Assembly (NCBI RefSeq): GCF_024585285.1 | Contig: NZ_CP040755.1 | Coordinates: forward strand, 1,674,001 to 1,738,000 | Source of the DNA: Colwellia sp. M166 | GTDB lineage: Bacteria; Pseudomonadota; Gammaproteobacteria; Enterobacterales; Alteromonadaceae | DNA: 64,000 nt | Direction of reading: 5' to 3' | In this document: positions 63,197 to 64,000 of the stretch, piece after piece | Layout of the letters: each line of letters begins with the position of its first letter | How positions within the stretch are numbered: position 1 is the stretch's first letter | Position numbers and translations under genes: made by a program | Notes under the pieces: model-generated | What the model was told of the DNA's origin: nothing | Databases searched by the model: none | The model's input: only the letters and a program-made list of their open reading frames with translations

Positions 63197-64000
63197 ATGA
63201 ATGCGCCAACAGAAAAAAACACTGCCTTGACAGACCTAGCGATTTATCAATATTCACATAGCGATAAGCAAACAATATTGGCTGAAAAGCTGTTAGCGTT
63301 AACCAACTATCATCGTGAACACTGTCTATTATACGCACGCTTTATTAATGCTCATTATCCAAATTTAGCCATTAATCATATCAATGACATTCCGCCTTTC
63401 GCTGCACGTCATTTTAAAGAGTATTTATTAGCAAGTATTGCAGAAAAAGATATTTTCAGAACATTGCATTCTTCTGGTACGAGTGGACAAAACTCCCAAA
63501 TAGTACTAGACGCCCAAACAGCGCAACTGCAAAGTACGACATTAGTTAAAATATTACAGCATTGGTTAGGTAAAGCCCGCAGACCTATGTTAATTATTGA
63601 TACTTCAGCCACCTTAAAACAACCTAATGCCATGACAGCTAGAGCGGCAGGCATTCGTGGTTTTGCTATGTTTGGGCGTGACCACTGCTATGCACTGAAC
63701 GAAGATTTGAGCCTAAATACGCAAGCAGTCGTAGATTTTTTCGATAAATATCAACAAACGCCAGTACTCATATTTGGTTTTACCTATATTGTTTGGCAAT
63801 ACTTTATTGATGTGCTAAAACAAAAAAATATTACTGCTCAGTTTTCACATGCTAGCTTATTTCATGGTGGCGGTTGGAAAAAGCTACAAGCACAGGCCGT
63901 TAGCAATAAGGTCTTTAAAGCACAAATAACACAACAGCTCGGTCAGGTAAGTATTCACGACTATTATGGTATGGTCGAACAAACCGGCACTATTCATATA
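63197..64000 (+). CDS. LuxE-like acyl-protein synthetase (3' end outside window)
   Basis: Partial gene, 268 codons open to the window end. It starts with ATG one base after the ligase stop codon. The LuxE/acyl-protein synthetase family is recognised from the nucleotide loop LHSSGTSGQNSQIVLD near residues 90-105, FGFTYIVWQYF near 195-205, LFHGGGWKKLQAQAV near 222-236, and the DYYGMVEQTGTIHI motif at the visible end. In bioluminescence LuxE adenylates a fatty acid and transfers it via a cysteine to LuxC reductase. No lux luciferase genes are here. A LuxC-like reductase may follow beyond the edge. Confidence 0.85.
   Translation, partial: MNAPTEKNTALTDLAIYQYSHSDKQTILAEKLLALTNYHREHCLLYARFINAHYPNLAINHINDIPPFAARHFKEYLLASIAEKDIFRTLHSSGTSGQNSQIVLDAQTAQLQSTTLVKILQHWLGKARRPMLIIDTSATLKQPNAMTARAAGIRGFAMFGRDHCYALNEDLSLNTQAVVDFFDKYQQTPVLIFGFTYIVWQYFIDVLKQKNITAQFSHASLFHGGGWKKLQAQAVSNKVFKAQITQQLGQVSIHDYYGMVEQTGTIHI

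Noticed and set aside
63197..64000. Bioluminescence (lux) operon
   Set aside because: Only a LuxE-like gene is present; no luxA, luxB or luxD, and the upstream genes are nonulosonic acid and ACP genes.

Overview
This window comes from a low-GC marine gammaproteobacterium, most likely Alteromonadales and probably Colwelliaceae (Colwellia/Thalassotalea type). That inference rests on the AT-rich coding sequence, the polar-flagellum/chemotaxis super-cluster in Pseudomonas/Vibrio/Shewanella order, the conserved ribH-nusB-thiL-pgpA operon, and intergenic spaces filled with short TCAG/TAGC palindromic repeats. No rRNA, tRNA, IS transposase, prophage or CRISPR array was seen.

Region 1 (1-13780, all minus strand) is the promoter-proximal half of a surface polysaccharide (capsule/O-antigen) locus. 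In transcription order it holds a large SLBB export protein, a TviB/WbpO-type UDP-sugar 6-dehydrogenase, a TviC/WbpP-type 4-epimerase, a second SLBB paralogue, Wzz, a WecA-like initiating transferase, then WbpB, WbpD and WbpE homologues and a second WbpD-like acetyltransferase cut by the window edge. Together these make UDP-N-acetyl-hexosaminuronic acids and 2,3-diacetamido-uronic acids, start the repeat unit on undecaprenyl phosphate, set chain length and export the polymer. A 937-bp gene-free space (13781-14717) separates it from region 2.

Region 2 (14718-24239) is housekeeping: a POT-family peptide transporter, fau, rpiA and serA on the plus strand, then pgpA, thiL, nusB and ribH on the minus strand, a small membrane protein, and mlaA. 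The gaps after the transporter, fau and serA carry long palindromic repeat elements that share a 12-bp hinge. A MITE-like element lies upstream of ribH.

Region 3 (24382-56862, minus strand) is the polar flagellum and chemotaxis cluster: flrA; flrBC; fliEFGHIJ; fliK-LMNOPQR-flhB; flhA-flhF-flhG-fliA-cheYZAB-motCD-parC-parP-cheW-DUF2802. Sigma-54 (-24/-12) promoter sequences can be read in front of fliE, flrB, flhA and, more weakly, fliK. This fits an FlrA/RpoN, then FlrBC, then FliA hierarchy. Several starts were revised using ribosome binding sites: TTG for cheY and parC, GTG for flhF, and internal ATGs for flrB, motC, flhB and cheW.

Region 4 (57052-64000, plus strand) diverges from flrA. 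It is a pseudaminic-acid-type flagellin glycosylation locus (pseG, pseI, an SpsF-type cytidylyltransferase, pseH) fused to an acyl-activation module: an acyl carrier protein, a FabG-like reductase, an acyl-AMP ligase and a LuxE-like acyl-protein synthetase cut by the window end. This module is the best candidate for poorly described biochemistry here. Another notable signal is three FliM/CheZ-like peptides in tandem in the CheA linker.
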